The notes: generated from the letters alone by a model not told the origin. 64,000 bases of DNA from an uncultured Draconibacterium sp. (GCF_963674925.1 NZ_OY771647.1:2123501-2187500); one strand, 5' to 3'. Positions 16,616 to 25,886 are shown, counted from the first letter of the stretch. Translations and numbers: made by a program.

Positions 16616-17890
16616 TTATTTGTTGTCTCTTTCTGTTGGTTTAATAATCATTCTGAAATATTGGTCTTTGTATATGTAGTACCCCAACCAGTTATACAAG
16701 GTTCTTGTTTTGTTTTTAAAATTTACCAGTCCCATAATGTGCACAAAAATCCAAATAAGCCAGGCGCTAAAACCTTTTACAGAATGTTTCTGCCCCGGAA
16801 AATCAAGCACTGCTTTATTTCTTCCGATTATTGCCAGCGAGCCTTTGTCGGTGTATTGAAATGGCTTCCACTTATTGTCTTTCCGCATTAAGTTTTCGGC
16901 CAGATTTTTTGCCTGTTGTAGCGCCGGTTGGGCCAATTGCGGGTGTCCTTTGGGATAATCTTTATCGCCGAGCACCAGTGCACAGTCTCCCAACGCATAA
17001 ATATTATCGTAGGAATGGACTTGATTAAATTGGTTCGTTTTTAATCGTTTGCCCGCTCCAAAACATTCGTCAGAAAAACCCGGAAAAGTTTTAGCCGAAA
17101 CTCCGGCTGCCCAAATCAGGTTTTTTGATGGAATTTCTTTGCCATTGGATAAATACACGGTTTCGTCGTGAAAATCCTTTACCATTGTATTCATGATTAA
17201 ATTTACACCCAATTCCGATAATTTTTTGGTGGTGTACTTCTGGGCATGTTCCGACATGGGAGCTAATACGGATGCTTGTCCGTCAATCAGGCTAATTTCT
17301 CCAAGATCTGTTTTCTTTAATTCCGGATAATCTTTTATAATAATTGAACTTCTCATTTCGGCTAATATACCCGAAAGCTCAACTCCGGTAGGTCCTGCAC
17401 CTGCAATAACAAATGTCAAATGTTTTTTCCGCTCTTCTTCATCGGGTATTCTTGTAGCGCGGTCAAGGCGGGTTAGAATAACATTTCGAAGCGACAATGA
17501 ATCGCTTATGGTTTTCATTGGCAAACTTTCTCGCTCAATGTTTTTGTTCCCAAAAAAGTTTGTCTCCGTACCGGTTGCCATTACTAAAATATCATATTCC
17601 ATCTCGCCGTTGCTGAGTATTATTTTGTTTTCTTCGGGTACAACTTTTTCAAGAGAGCCAAGTCGAAAACCGGCGTTTTTAAATTTTCGCAGAATTTTAC
17701 GAAACGGATAACTTATTGCCGACGGTTCCATAAAACCGGTTGATACCTGGTAGATTAAAGGCGGAAAGAAATTATAGTTGTTGCTGTCGACCAATACAAC
17801 CTGGTAGTCGGTTGAATTCCCTAGCCTTTTTACAAGTTCCAATCCTGCAAATCCTCCTCCCACAACAACAATCTTTTTCTTGTTTTTCAT
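16616..17890 (-). CDS. ndh: Type II NADH:quinone oxidoreductase (NDH-2)
   Basis: A 424-residue single-subunit flavoenzyme that oxidises NADH and reduces membrane quinone without pumping protons. FAD binds the first dinucleotide fold (VVVGGGFAGLEL, residues 8-18); NADH binds the second (AGAGPTGVELSG, residues 163-174). The FAD-contacting motif IYALGDCALV lies near residue 300. The C-terminal about 60 residues contain a hydrophobic/aromatic stretch (FSAWLIWIFVHIMGLVNF) that would anchor the protein to the inner face of the membrane, as in other NDH-2 enzymes. It is a monocistronic gene on the minus strand, flanked by gaps of 240 and 180 bases. Confidence 0.92.
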   Translation of the reverse strand: MKNKKKIVVVGGGFAGLELVKRLGNSTDYQVVLVDSNNYNFFPPLIYQVSTGFMEPSAISYPFRKILRKFKNAGFRLGSLEKVVPEENKIILSNGEMEYDILVMATGTETNFFGNKNIERESLPMKTISDSLSLRNVILTRLDRATRIPDEEERKKHLTFVIAGAGPTGVELSGILAEMRSSIIIKDYPELKKTDLGEISLIDGQASVLAPMSEHAQKYTTKKLSELGVNLIMNTMVKDFHDETVYLSNGKEIPSKNLIWAAGVSAKTFPGFSDECFGAGKRLKTNQFNQVHSYDNIYALGDCALVLGDKDYPKGHPQLAQPALQQAKNLAENLMRKDNKWKPFQYTDKGSLAIIGRNKAVLDFPGQKHSVKGFSAWLIWIFVHIMGLVNFKNKTRTLYNWLGYYIYKDQYFRMIIKPTERDNK

Positions 17891-18022
17891 TGTAAAATTT
17901 ATCTTTTACCCAAGGTAACAAAGGAAGTGGGGGCAATTGTTCTAAGAATTAAACGGGTTAAAGAAATTTGTGGTTTGGAATTGGGTAGAAGTGACTTGAA
18001 ATGAATGATTTGGTGGTATGAA

Positions 18023-18049
18023 AAAAGCCCGGCACAAAACCGGGCTTTT
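18023..18049 (-). terminator. Rho-independent terminator of the GH3 beta-glucosidase gene
   Basis: Perfect ten-base-pair stem AAAAGCCCGG/CCGGGCTTTT (18023-18032 with 18040-18049), loop of seven, with A-runs that become U-runs on the minus transcript. It is 22 bases past the glycosidase stop. Confidence 0.88.
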
Positions 18050-18070
18050 GAAATTTTATTGAGAATAATA

Positions 18071-20353
18071 TTATTTCAGCGAAATCTGTTTCTTTAAACG
18101 GATATCACCTGATGAGGCACCAACCAGCAATTCAATATCGCAAAGGTCGTTGTCCCAGGCGTGGTTCTCTTCGTTCCAGTATTGCAGGTCTTCTACCGGA
18201 ATATCCATAGTTACAGTCTGACTTACACCCGGCTCAAGTGCCACACGTGTAAATGCTTTTAACTCTTTAAATGGCCATTCAACCGAAGGATTAATACGGT
18301 GTACATACACCTGAACCACTTCTTCGGCAGCCATATCGCCTGTGTTACTCAGGTTAAACGACAACGAAATGGTTTCGTCAGCTCCATAACTTTCCTGCGT
18401 GGTATTCAAATCGGCATAAGCAAATTCGGTGTACGATAAACCGTAACCAAACGGATACATTACCGGTTTGTTTTTGGTATCGAACCAGCGGTAACCCACC
18501 AGCGATTCTTCCGAATAGTAAGCTGTGTTCGGGTCGTCCTCCGGCTTGCCGTCGGCAGCATGTGCTTCCGATTCTTTCTCGTCAACAAGGTCAACAAAAA
18601 TATCGCCTTTTTTGGCTCCCTGCGGATAATTACCCAGCGCATAAGCCGGCGAATCTTCCAGCTTTATGGGCAGTGTAAATGGCAAACGTCCGCTTGGCGA
18701 AATATTTCCAACCAGGATGTCGGCCAGTGCATTTCCGCCTTCGGTACCGTTAAACCACGATTGCAACAAGGCTTTCGACAATGGTTTTACGGTGTTCAAA
18801 TCGTTGGGCGCGCCGCTAACCAGCACAGTAACGATATTCTCGTTTACAACACTTAATTGTTTTATTAAATCATCCTGACCCGATGGCAGGAAGATGTTTT
18901 CGCGGTCGTTGGCTTCAGTTTCCACAGCGCGGTTGTCGCCACCAATAAACAGCACAATATCGGCTTTGGCGGCCAGTACAACTGCTTCTTTATTTAGTTT
19001 TTTGTTCAGAACTGCTTTCTCTTTATCCTCACGGTCGATATCTTCCTGTGATTTGGCTCCGAAAATACGTGCGTAATCCAGCTCTACCGGAACATAACCC
19101 TGTGCATATTGAATATCGGCTTTGTCGCCAATTTTGTTTTTTAGTCCTTCAAGCGGCGTAACTTCGTACAGCGTTTTTACGCCTGCACCAATACCGCCGC
19201 TTCCCATTTCGCGAACGGCATTTTCGCCAATTACCGCGATTAATGGTTTTTTACTTAAATCGAGCGGAAGGATGCCTTCGTTTTTCAGCAGCACTACCGA
19301 TTTACAAGCCACTTCATAAGCAATTTTCTGGCTTTCGGGCTGCGAGGTAACTACCTGGTTGGCCTCTTCGGCAGGAACCGGTTCGATAGCTAAACGTACA
19401 CGCAGAATTTCGCGTACACGCTGGTCGATTACTTCTTCCGAAACTGCACCGGCTTTCACCGAGTCGAGCAAGGCTGCACCCAGATATCTGCTGTCGGGCA
19501 TTTCAACGTTTAATCCGTGTTTTACCGATTCCACGGAAGAGTGTGTTCCATTCCAGTCCGACACAACAAATCCGCCAAATCCCCATTCTTCACGCAGGAT
19601 CTGGTTTAGCAGTACATCGTTTTCGGCGCACCACCAGCCGTTTACTTTATTGTAGGCCGACATAACACTGTAAGCATCTGCTTCCTGAACAGCTGCTTTA
19701 AACGGAGGAAGGTAAATCTCACGCATGGCACGCTCGCCAATGATTACGTTTACCGTTCCGCGGTTGTTCTCCTGGTTGTTCAGTGCATAGTGTTTTAAAC
19801 AGGCCGCAGCACCATTGTCTTGCGCACCTTTAGTGTACTGCACTGCCAGTTGTGAGCTCAGAAACGGATCTTCGCTCATATACTCGTATGTACGTCCTCC
19901 GGTAGGAATTCGCTGAATATTGATGGCTGGCCCAAGGATTACATCTTTTCCGCGTAACCGGGCTTCTTTTGCCATTCCGGTTCCGTAGGCATACGCCAGC
20001 TCCGGACTCCAGGTAGCTGCCAATGCCGATCCGGTAGGGAAGAAAGTGGCTTTGTCGTTTTCCCATCCAAGCGGGGCCCAGCTTTTGGGTTCCATTTCCT
20101 CGCGAATACCAAATGGCCCGTCGGCATAAACCATGTCGGCAATACCCAGGCGCTCAACTCCGGCCGATACAAACATGTATTTTCCGTGCAGCATATTTAC
20201 TTTTTCATCCAGTGTCATTTGCGAAATGATACCGTCAATTTGTTCATCGTACTGAAGTAACGACGATGTAAATGATTTCGTTTGTGGAGATTTTTGTGTG
20301 CACGCCCCAAGCAATAGAGCAAGAAGCATAACAAATGTGATTTTGTGATTCAT
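18071..20353 (-). CDS. Glycoside hydrolase family 3 beta-glucosidase, lipoprotein
   Basis: A 760-residue exo-acting glycosidase of family GH3. The ATG at 20353 is chosen because it opens the signal peptide MNHKITFVMLLALLLGAC with lipobox Cys 18; an in-frame start 54 bases further upstream would add an unneeded hydrophilic extension. Domains in order: GH3 N-terminal barrel (residues about 40-330) with nucleophile Asp near 265 in FVVSDWNGTHS and the conserved KHYALNNQE; GH3 C-terminal alpha/beta sandwich (about 375-600); and a fibronectin III-like domain (about 680-750, EVVQVYVHR). It removes glucose or related sugars from oligosaccharide ends, probably in the periplasm. It has its own terminator. 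Confidence 0.93.
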   Translation of the reverse strand: MNHKITFVMLLALLLGACTQKSPQTKSFTSSLLQYDEQIDGIISQMTLDEKVNMLHGKYMFVSAGVERLGIADMVYADGPFGIREEMEPKSWAPLGWENDKATFFPTGSALAATWSPELAYAYGTGMAKEARLRGKDVILGPAINIQRIPTGGRTYEYMSEDPFLSSQLAVQYTKGAQDNGAAACLKHYALNNQENNRGTVNVIIGERAMREIYLPPFKAAVQEADAYSVMSAYNKVNGWWCAENDVLLNQILREEWGFGGFVVSDWNGTHSSVESVKHGLNVEMPDSRYLGAALLDSVKAGAVSEEVIDQRVREILRVRLAIEPVPAEEANQVVTSQPESQKIAYEVACKSVVLLKNEGILPLDLSKKPLIAVIGENAVREMGSGGIGAGVKTLYEVTPLEGLKNKIGDKADIQYAQGYVPVELDYARIFGAKSQEDIDREDKEKAVLNKKLNKEAVVLAAKADIVLFIGGDNRAVETEANDRENIFLPSGQDDLIKQLSVVNENIVTVLVSGAPNDLNTVKPLSKALLQSWFNGTEGGNALADILVGNISPSGRLPFTLPIKLEDSPAYALGNYPQGAKKGDIFVDLVDEKESEAHAADGKPEDDPNTAYYSEESLVGYRWFDTKNKPVMYPFGYGLSYTEFAYADLNTTQESYGADETISLSFNLSNTGDMAAEEVVQVYVHRINPSVEWPFKELKAFTRVALEPGVSQTVTMDIPVEDLQYWNEENHAWDNDLCDIELLVGASSGDIRLKKQISLK

Positions 20354-20594
20354 AATATATTTCGGTTTAATGATTCTTTCGGTTTTTATAGCGGTGCAAG
20401 ATACCACTCTTTCATTTTAAAGCATGAATATTATTATTTCATATTGTAAAAATAACAAAAAGAAATGAATTTTCCTGATTATTTTATTGAACCTGGAAAT
20501 GTTGAAGCAAAAGAGGTGAGCTATTTATCTGAGTCATTGTTTTTTTCGCTTCGATAAAAATGCTGATATTTGCGGCACTAAAAATTTGATAAGA

Positions 20595-21590
20595 ATGAAA
20601 AAACAAAATATTCCTGCCGTATTGGGTATGGGGAACGCTTTGGTTGATGTAATCTCGGTTTTGGATAGCGATGCTTTGCTTGAACAATTTGGCTTACCAC
20701 GTGGAAGTATGACGCTGGTTGATGCCGACCAGTCGAAAACAATTTACGACGCTACTTATTCGGAGAAAAGTGAGCTGGCTACCGGAGGATCGGTTGCCAA
20801 TTCGATTCGTGCTTTGGCCAATCTTGGTGGCAATGCCGGATATATGGGGAAAATCGGTCGCGATGAATTGGGCGATCTTTTTCGTAACGACTTTGAAAAA
20901 CGTGGTGTAAAAACACATTTGTTTCACAGCGAAAATGCTACCGGAAGAGTAATGGGGCTGGTTAGTCCTGATTCGGAACGTACCATGGCAACCTACCTGG
21001 GCGCTGCAGCCGATATGGTACCGGAGGAAGTTACAGAAGATTTGTTTAAAGGCTACGAATATGTTTACATCGAAGGTTACCTGGTTTTTAATCACGACCT
21101 GATAAAAGCCTGTGCTGTGGCTGCCAAAAAGGCCGGTGTAAAAATCGCGGTTGACCTGTCGAGCTTTAATGTGGTGGAGGCCAATCTCGATTTTCTGAAG
21201 GAGCTGATCCGTGATTATGTGGATATTGTTTTTGCCAACGAAGAAGAAGCTAAGTCATACACTGGATTAGATCCGGAAGCTGCGCTCCACGAAATTGCAA
21301 AAGGCGATAAAATTGCCGTTGTAAAAGTGGGGAAAGACGGTTCGATGATAAAACAAGGTGATGCGGTTGCACGTGTTGGAGTTATTCCTGCCAAAGCATT
21401 GGATACTACCGGAGCAGGTGATGCGTATGCCGCCGGTTTCTTTTATGGCCTCACAAATGGCTACGACCTGGAGAAATGTGGCAAAATTGCGGCACTTGTT
21501 TCTGGGAAAGTTGTTGAAGTAATGGGGCCAAACCTTGCCGATGATCAGTGGCCGGAGGTGAAAGCCGAGATTGAAAAGATTGTTGGGTAG
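20595..21590 (+). CDS. PfkB-family carbohydrate/nucleoside kinase (adenosine kinase-like)
   Basis: A 331-residue cytoplasmic kinase of the ribokinase/PfkB superfamily. The ATG at 20595 precedes KKQNIPAVLGMGNALVDV; an upstream TTG at 20586 is unlikely. The N-terminal signature is present (GGSVANSIRALANLGGNAGY), as is the C-terminal catalytic signature DTTGAGDAYAAGFFYG, whose GAGD supplies the anion hole and catalytic Asp. The ordering of motifs and the length suit the adenosine kinase branch, but the substrate (adenosine, ribose or another sugar) is not fixed by what can be read. A -7-like element with one mismatch (GATATTTG) sits about 25 bases upstream. The gene ends before a block of palindromic repeats. 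Confidence 0.88.
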   Translation: MKKQNIPAVLGMGNALVDVISVLDSDALLEQFGLPRGSMTLVDADQSKTIYDATYSEKSELATGGSVANSIRALANLGGNAGYMGKIGRDELGDLFRNDFEKRGVKTHLFHSENATGRVMGLVSPDSERTMATYLGAAADMVPEEVTEDLFKGYEYVYIEGYLVFNHDLIKACAVAAKKAGVKIAVDLSSFNVVEANLDFLKELIRDYVDIVFANEEEAKSYTGLDPEAALHEIAKGDKIAVVKVGKDGSMIKQGDAVARVGVIPAKALDTTGAGDAYAAGFFYGLTNGYDLEKCGKIAALVSGKVVEVMGPNLADDQWPEVKAEIEKIVG

Positions 21591-21617
21591 GTAGGTGTTT
21601 TAACGAAGTTTACTTTC

Positions 21618-21758
21618 TCTACCCCTTTGGCTGTCGCCATTTCCCCTCGCGAGGGGAAACAGTGGCAAGGCTAAGCATGCAACTTTGAAGTAAACGATAA
21701 AATCTACTTTGAACGCGCTCCCCTTGTAAGGGGAGCTCCCGATAGGGTGAGGGGTAGA
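21618..21758. repeat. Compound intergenic palindromic element
   Basis: Flanked by nine-base inverted repeats TCTACCCCT (21618-21626) and AGGGGTAGA (21750-21758). Inside are the perfect palindrome TTTCCCCTCGCGAGGGGAAA (21640-21659) and the hairpin GCTCCCCTT/AAGGGGAGC (21718-21737). It lies between two convergent genes. Confidence 0.7.
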
Positions 21759-21775
21759 ACTGAACACATAAAAAA

Positions 21776-21853
21776 ACTGTCATTTCGTTCAGTCGGCTGA
21801 CGGAGAAAAATCTGTTACAGATTTCTCAGTCATTCTTCCTTCGAAATGACAGT
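21776..21853. repeat. Dispersed palindromic repeat, copy A
   Basis: Perfect 12-base terminal inverted repeats ACTGTCATTTCG/CGAAATGACAGT enclose 54 bases that contain the internal stem AAATCTG/CAGATTT. The right 34 bases differ by one base from the copy ending near 38515. No open reading frame. Confidence 0.8.
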
Positions 21854-21871
21854 TTCTTTTTATAGAATCTA

Positions 21872-22489
21872 TTATTGGAATAAACCGTGTATCTGAGCAT
21901 CGATCCTATCGATAACAAAGCTCAGGTCTTCAGGATTGGCTGTAAAATCAAGGTCATCCACATTAATCACCAGTAATTTCCCCATTTTGTAACCACTAAT
22001 CCAGTTCTCGTAACGGTCGTTTAGCTGTTTCAGATAATCCAAACGGATCGAGTTTTCATATTCACGTCCCCGCTTCTGAATCTGGTTTACCAGTGTAGGA
22101 ATCGATGCGCGTAAATAAATCAGCAAATCAGGCGGCTGAATCAGGCTGGCCATCAGATCGAACAACGATTTGTAGTTGCCAAAATCGCGGGTACTCATCA
22201 ATCCCATGGCGTGCAGGTTGGGAGCAAAAATTTCGGCATCCTCGTAAATAGTACGGTCTTGTATAATCGTTTTTCCCGACTTACGGATATCGATAATCTG
22301 TTTAAAACGCGAATTCAGGAAGTATATCTGCAGGTTAAACGACCAACGTTGCATGTCGTTGTAAAAGTCATTCAGATAAGGGTTTTCGTCTACGTCTTCG
22401 TAATGTGGGGTCCATTTATAATGTTTCGCCAGAAGCTCGCTCAATGTTGTCTTTCCGGCACCAATGTTACCCGCTATCGCAATGTGCAT
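21872..22489 (-). CDS. Deoxynucleoside kinase
   Basis: A 205-residue salvage kinase that phosphorylates deoxynucleosides (dAdo, dGuo or dCyd) with ATP. It starts at the ATG at 22489 (MHIAIAGNIGAGKTTLS), preferred to a TTG two codons upstream. The P-loop is GNIGAGKTT (residues 7-15). The ERS/DRT-like motif QDRTIYEDAEIF and the Arg-rich lid region KRGREYENSI are as in the dNK/dGK family. Cytoplasmic. Its 5' end lies 38 bases downstream of the adenylating enzyme's stop on the same strand, so the two may be co-transcribed; the gene converges on the PfkB gene across the repeat block. Confidence 0.9.
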   Translation of the reverse strand: MHIAIAGNIGAGKTTLSELLAKHYKWTPHYEDVDENPYLNDFYNDMQRWSFNLQIYFLNSRFKQIIDIRKSGKTIIQDRTIYEDAEIFAPNLHAMGLMSTRDFGNYKSLFDLMASLIQPPDLLIYLRASIPTLVNQIQKRGREYENSIRLDYLKQLNDRYENWISGYKMGKLLVINVDDLDFTANPEDLSFVIDRIDAQIHGLFQ

Positions 22490-22527
22490 ATTCAATTATT
22501 TTTTTGAAATTCTAAAGTATAAAAAAA

Positions 22528-24048
22528 TTAGCTGTCGGTCCCCAGAATGTTCATAAGTTCGTCCAGATATTTTCGGTTATTGGCCAGACGCGGAATTTTA
22601 TTTTGCCCGCCAACCTTGCCGCGTTGTTTCATCCAGTTGTAGAAAGTTCCTTTTGGCGCTACCGTAAGATGCAGCATTTCAAGGGTCATGTTTTTATGGC
22701 GCTTGGCTTCGTAATCCGAGTTTAGTGTTTTTAGCGAATTGTCCAGTATCGTTTTAAAGTGATCGACGTCTTTCGGTTCCTTTGCAAATTCAATAATCCA
22801 CTGGTGTGCTCCTTTGTTGTTGTCGCTCATAAATACCGGGCCTGCGGTGTATTCATTTACGATTGCCCCGGTGTGGTGGCAGGCAACTTTCAGTGCTTGC
22901 TCGGCGTTGTCGATAATCACCTCTTCGCCAAAGGCATTAATAAAATGTTTGGTGCGCCCCGTAACTTTTATCTTGAATGGGTATTTGCAGGTAAATTTTA
23001 TGGTGTCGCCAATTATATACCGCCACAATCCGGCGTTGGTAGAAATTACCAGGGCATAATTCTCGTCCAGTTCCACATCCTCAAGATTAAGTACAGTTGG
23101 ATTTTCGCTGCCAAATTCCGACATGGGAATAAATTCGTAGTAAATGCCATAGTCGAGCATTAAAAGCATGTCGTCCTGGTGTTCGTTATCCTGAATTCCA
23201 AAAAAACCTTCCGATGCATTGTAGGTTTCCACGTAATGCATTTGTGGCGATGGAATAATTTTACGGTACTGCTCGCGGTAGGGCTCAAAATTTACACCTC
23301 CATGAGCAAAAACTTCAAGGTTGGGCCATACTTCCAGCAGGTTCGATTTGCCGGTTTTTTCCAGCACGCGTTTAAAAAGTACCAGGTACCACGACGGAAC
23401 ACCTGCAAACGCAGTAACATTCTGGTCGAGGGTGGTATCGATTATCTTTTCTACTTTCTCTTCAAATTCTTCGATAAGGGCAATTTCTGCGGCCGGTGTC
23501 CGGAACAGATCCGACCAAAAGGGCTCATTCTCGATCATAATCGCCGAAAGATCGCCATGAAACGAATTATTGTTAAAAGTGCTGACTCGGTGGCTTCCTC
23601 CCAAAGTCAGAATTTTTCCTTTTAAAACTTTCGATTCAGGATTTGAGGTAATATACTGGGCAAAAATATCTTTTGGTCCACGCAAATGACATTCTTCCAA
23701 AGCTTCGTTGGTAACCGGAATAAACTTGCTTTTGTCGCTGGTAGTTCCGCTCGATTTGGCAAACCACTTTACCTCGCCCGGCCAAAGCAGGTTTTTTTCG
23801 CCCTGGCGCAAGCGGTCGATGTATGGTTTTACATCATCATAGCTTTGCAAAGGCATTGCTTTTTGGAATTCGCGGTACGATGTTACATCATCAAAATTGT
23901 GTGCTTTGCCCCATTGTGTGTCTTTTGCACTTTGCAAAAGTTCAAATAAGGTTTCGTTTTGGATTTCATGTGGATATTCGCGGTAATACTGTATTTGGTA
24001 GTTACGTTTTATATTTACCCACTTGATAACTGAATTGATAAGAGGCAT
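22528..24048 (-). CDS. GH3 auxin-responsive-type acyl-adenylating enzyme
   Basis: A 506-residue member of the GH3 family of adenylating enzymes (named after a plant auxin-induced gene and unrelated to glycosidase family 3). The ATP-binding motif FAKSSGTTSDKSKFIPVT (near residue 100) is a clear ANL-type P-loop. Further typical segments are FAGVPSWYLVLF, YNASEGFFGIQ and LWRYIIGDTIKF. Plant homologues conjugate amino acids to jasmonate or auxin. The bacterial ones are widespread in Bacteroidota and, to my knowledge, uncharacterised, so the acid substrate is unknown. Cytoplasmic. The 3' end is followed closely by the deoxynucleoside kinase gene. Confidence 0.85.
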   Translation of the reverse strand: MPLINSVIKWVNIKRNYQIQYYREYPHEIQNETLFELLQSAKDTQWGKAHNFDDVTSYREFQKAMPLQSYDDVKPYIDRLRQGEKNLLWPGEVKWFAKSSGTTSDKSKFIPVTNEALEECHLRGPKDIFAQYITSNPESKVLKGKILTLGGSHRVSTFNNNSFHGDLSAIMIENEPFWSDLFRTPAAEIALIEEFEEKVEKIIDTTLDQNVTAFAGVPSWYLVLFKRVLEKTGKSNLLEVWPNLEVFAHGGVNFEPYREQYRKIIPSPQMHYVETYNASEGFFGIQDNEHQDDMLLMLDYGIYYEFIPMSEFGSENPTVLNLEDVELDENYALVISTNAGLWRYIIGDTIKFTCKYPFKIKVTGRTKHFINAFGEEVIIDNAEQALKVACHHTGAIVNEYTAGPVFMSDNNKGAHQWIIEFAKEPKDVDHFKTILDNSLKTLNSDYEAKRHKNMTLEMLHLTVAPKGTFYNWMKQRGKVGGQNKIPRLANNRKYLDELMNILGTDS

Positions 24049-24192
24049 CTGTTACGTTTATTTTTATGAAGTCCAAATTTATGAATAATTGTATCAAAAA
24101 TACAATCAAAAATCATCTTGAAATGGGCAATAATTGCGCCGCCCGGAAAAATAAATTGTGGAAAAAGTTCGTTTAACCATAAAATCTGTTCG

Positions 24193-24214
24193 CTGGCCGA
24201 TTGGCCGGTTTTTT
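24193..24214 (+). terminator. Orphan terminator-like hairpin upstream of cvpA
   Basis: CTGGCC/GGCCGG stem (24193-24198 with 24203-24208, one G-T pair), loop GATT, followed by six T. It faces rightwards in the divergent gap between the adenylating enzyme and CvpA, where no rightward gene precedes it. Confidence 0.5.
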
Positions 24215-24286
24215 AACTGATCTCGAATTTTTATATTTACCGCGTCAAATTGTTTCGGGAAACCTAACATCCATAGAAATTATAGT

Positions 24287-24811
24287 ATGAACTACATCGA
24301 TATTATTTTAGGCATTTTGTTGATACTGTCAGCAATAAATGGTTTTAGTAAAGGCCTTATTTCTGAGGTAGCATCAATTGCAGCACTCATTTTAGGAATT
24401 TGGGGAGCAATTAAATTCTCATACGTTACCACCGAATTTCTGATCGAGAATTTTAACATGCATTCGAAACACATGAATATTATATCGTTTGTCATCACCT
24501 TTGTTGTTATCGTTATTCTGGTGCACATTGTTGGCAGCGCGGTAAGTAAAATGGCCGAAACCGTTTTGCTGGGATTCGCAAATAAACTGGCCGGTTTGGT
24601 TTTTGGAGTTTTAAAATCAGCCTTGATATTAAGTATAATATTGGTTATCTTCGACAAGATTGATGAGGACGTTCATATTCTTTCGCGCGAAGCCAAAGAA
24701 AATTCGCGTATGTATGAACCGATCCGATCGTTTGCACCATCGATTTTCCCGTTTATTGAAGGATGGGAAATAGACATGAAAGAGAATCGCGAATATGAAG
24801 ATGTGGTCTAA
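24287..24811 (+). CDS. CvpA family inner-membrane protein
   Basis: A 174-residue protein with four hydrophobic segments, matching the CvpA (colicin V production) family: it opens MNYIDIILGILLILSAINGF with SKGLISEVASIAALILG, and ends in a charged cytoplasmic tail (NREYEDVV). Family members are needed for colicin V production in E. coli and for envelope homeostasis elsewhere; a specific role here is not shown. It overlaps the next gene (DUF3667) by 17 bases, so the two are translationally coupled. Confidence 0.85.
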   Translation: MNYIDIILGILLILSAINGFSKGLISEVASIAALILGIWGAIKFSYVTTEFLIENFNMHSKHMNIISFVITFVVIVILVHIVGSAVSKMAETVLLGFANKLAGLVFGVLKSALILSIILVIFDKIDEDVHILSREAKENSRMYEPIRSFAPSIFPFIEGWEIDMKENREYEDVV

Positions 24812-25886
24812 ACTAACAGAGCGTTTTAAGGGGAAAGATAATTCCAACTGGCAAATCGATGTTGATTGTTTAAACTGTGGAACAAATTTTTCAGGGCATT
24901 ATTGTCCGAATTGTGGGCAGGCGGTTAAAGAATACGACAGGCCATTTGGTTTTATATTTTACAATTTTCTTGGTGACTTTTTTGCTTTCGATACCCGTTT
25001 TTTTCAAACACTTTTTGCGTTAATTGCGCGTCCCGGTTTTCTTACCAAAGAATATTTTGTCGGTCGCAGAGTTCGTTACACCCCGCCATTGCGCATTTTT
25101 ATTTTTGTGAGTTTTATACTGTTTTTGTTGTTGCAAATTGTTACCAATCGTGGTTTGTCAACGGTACTCGACTCGGATCTACAAGAGGCCAAATTAGGGC
25201 TTGACTCTATTTCAGTGGTTGCAGCCGATTCTATATTGAACCAGGTAAACGATCAAATAGCACCGGAAGAAAAGCAGGCCCTGAATAAAGTTCTGAGTAA
25301 AGGAAATATTCAGATGGATAGTATCGATGTGGCCAAATCCGTAAATGAATTAGATCTGGGAAGTTGGGGTGGCGCACGAAATATAAGACTGGCACTAAAT
25401 AATTATGCCGACGATATGGAAAAGGAGCTGGAAGAGGAAAAAGATCCGGGGAAACGCGCTGAATTGCAGGAAAATATCCGAATGTTGCGCTCTCCTGAAG
25501 CTACCATGGCTAAGATACTAAAATACATTTCGTACGCATTTTTCCTGTTGCTGCCGCTTTTTGCACTTATCTTAAAGCTCATTTATATTCGTCGGCGCCA
25601 TAACTACATGCGGCACCTGGTTTTTTCCATTCACATCCATTCGTTTATTTTTTTGGTAATGACTACTATAATTGGCCTGTACTTGTTATTTGACAAAGAC
25701 ATTGCTAATGTGTCAGGAATTTTGTTCTTGTCGGTTCCCATCTATATTATAATAGCTTTAAAGAAATTTTACGGGCAATCGATAGGGAAGGTCGTGCTTA
25801 AATTCTTTGCCCTTTCGTTTATCTATAACATTGTTTTCTTCACTGTAATACTACTCGCTTCTTTGGATGCAATTAATGTGCTCTGA
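24795..25886 (+). CDS. DUF3667 zinc-ribbon membrane protein
   Basis: A 363-residue inner-membrane protein. An N-terminal zinc ribbon (CLNCGTNFSGHYCPNCGQ, residues 24-41) precedes the DUF3667 region, with the signature RPFGFIFYNFLGDFFAFDTR and the segment LTKEYFVGRRVRYTPPLRIF. A large soluble loop of about 130 residues, rich in Glu and Lys (about 125-235), follows the first membrane segment, then four further hydrophobic segments at the C-terminus. No function is established for the family. It is coupled by overlap to CvpA and starts either at ATG 24795 or two codons later. Confidence 0.8.
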   Translation: MKMWSKLTERFKGKDNSNWQIDVDCLNCGTNFSGHYCPNCGQAVKEYDRPFGFIFYNFLGDFFAFDTRFFQTLFALIARPGFLTKEYFVGRRVRYTPPLRIFIFVSFILFLLLQIVTNRGLSTVLDSDLQEAKLGLDSISVVAADSILNQVNDQIAPEEKQALNKVLSKGNIQMDSIDVAKSVNELDLGSWGGARNIRLALNNYADDMEKELEEEKDPGKRAELQENIRMLRSPEATMAKILKYISYAFFLLLPLFALILKLIYIRRRHNYMRHLVFSIHIHSFIFLVMTTIIGLYLLFDKDIANVSGILFLSVPIYIIIALKKFYGQSIGKVVLKFFALSFIYNIVFFTVILLASLDAINVL

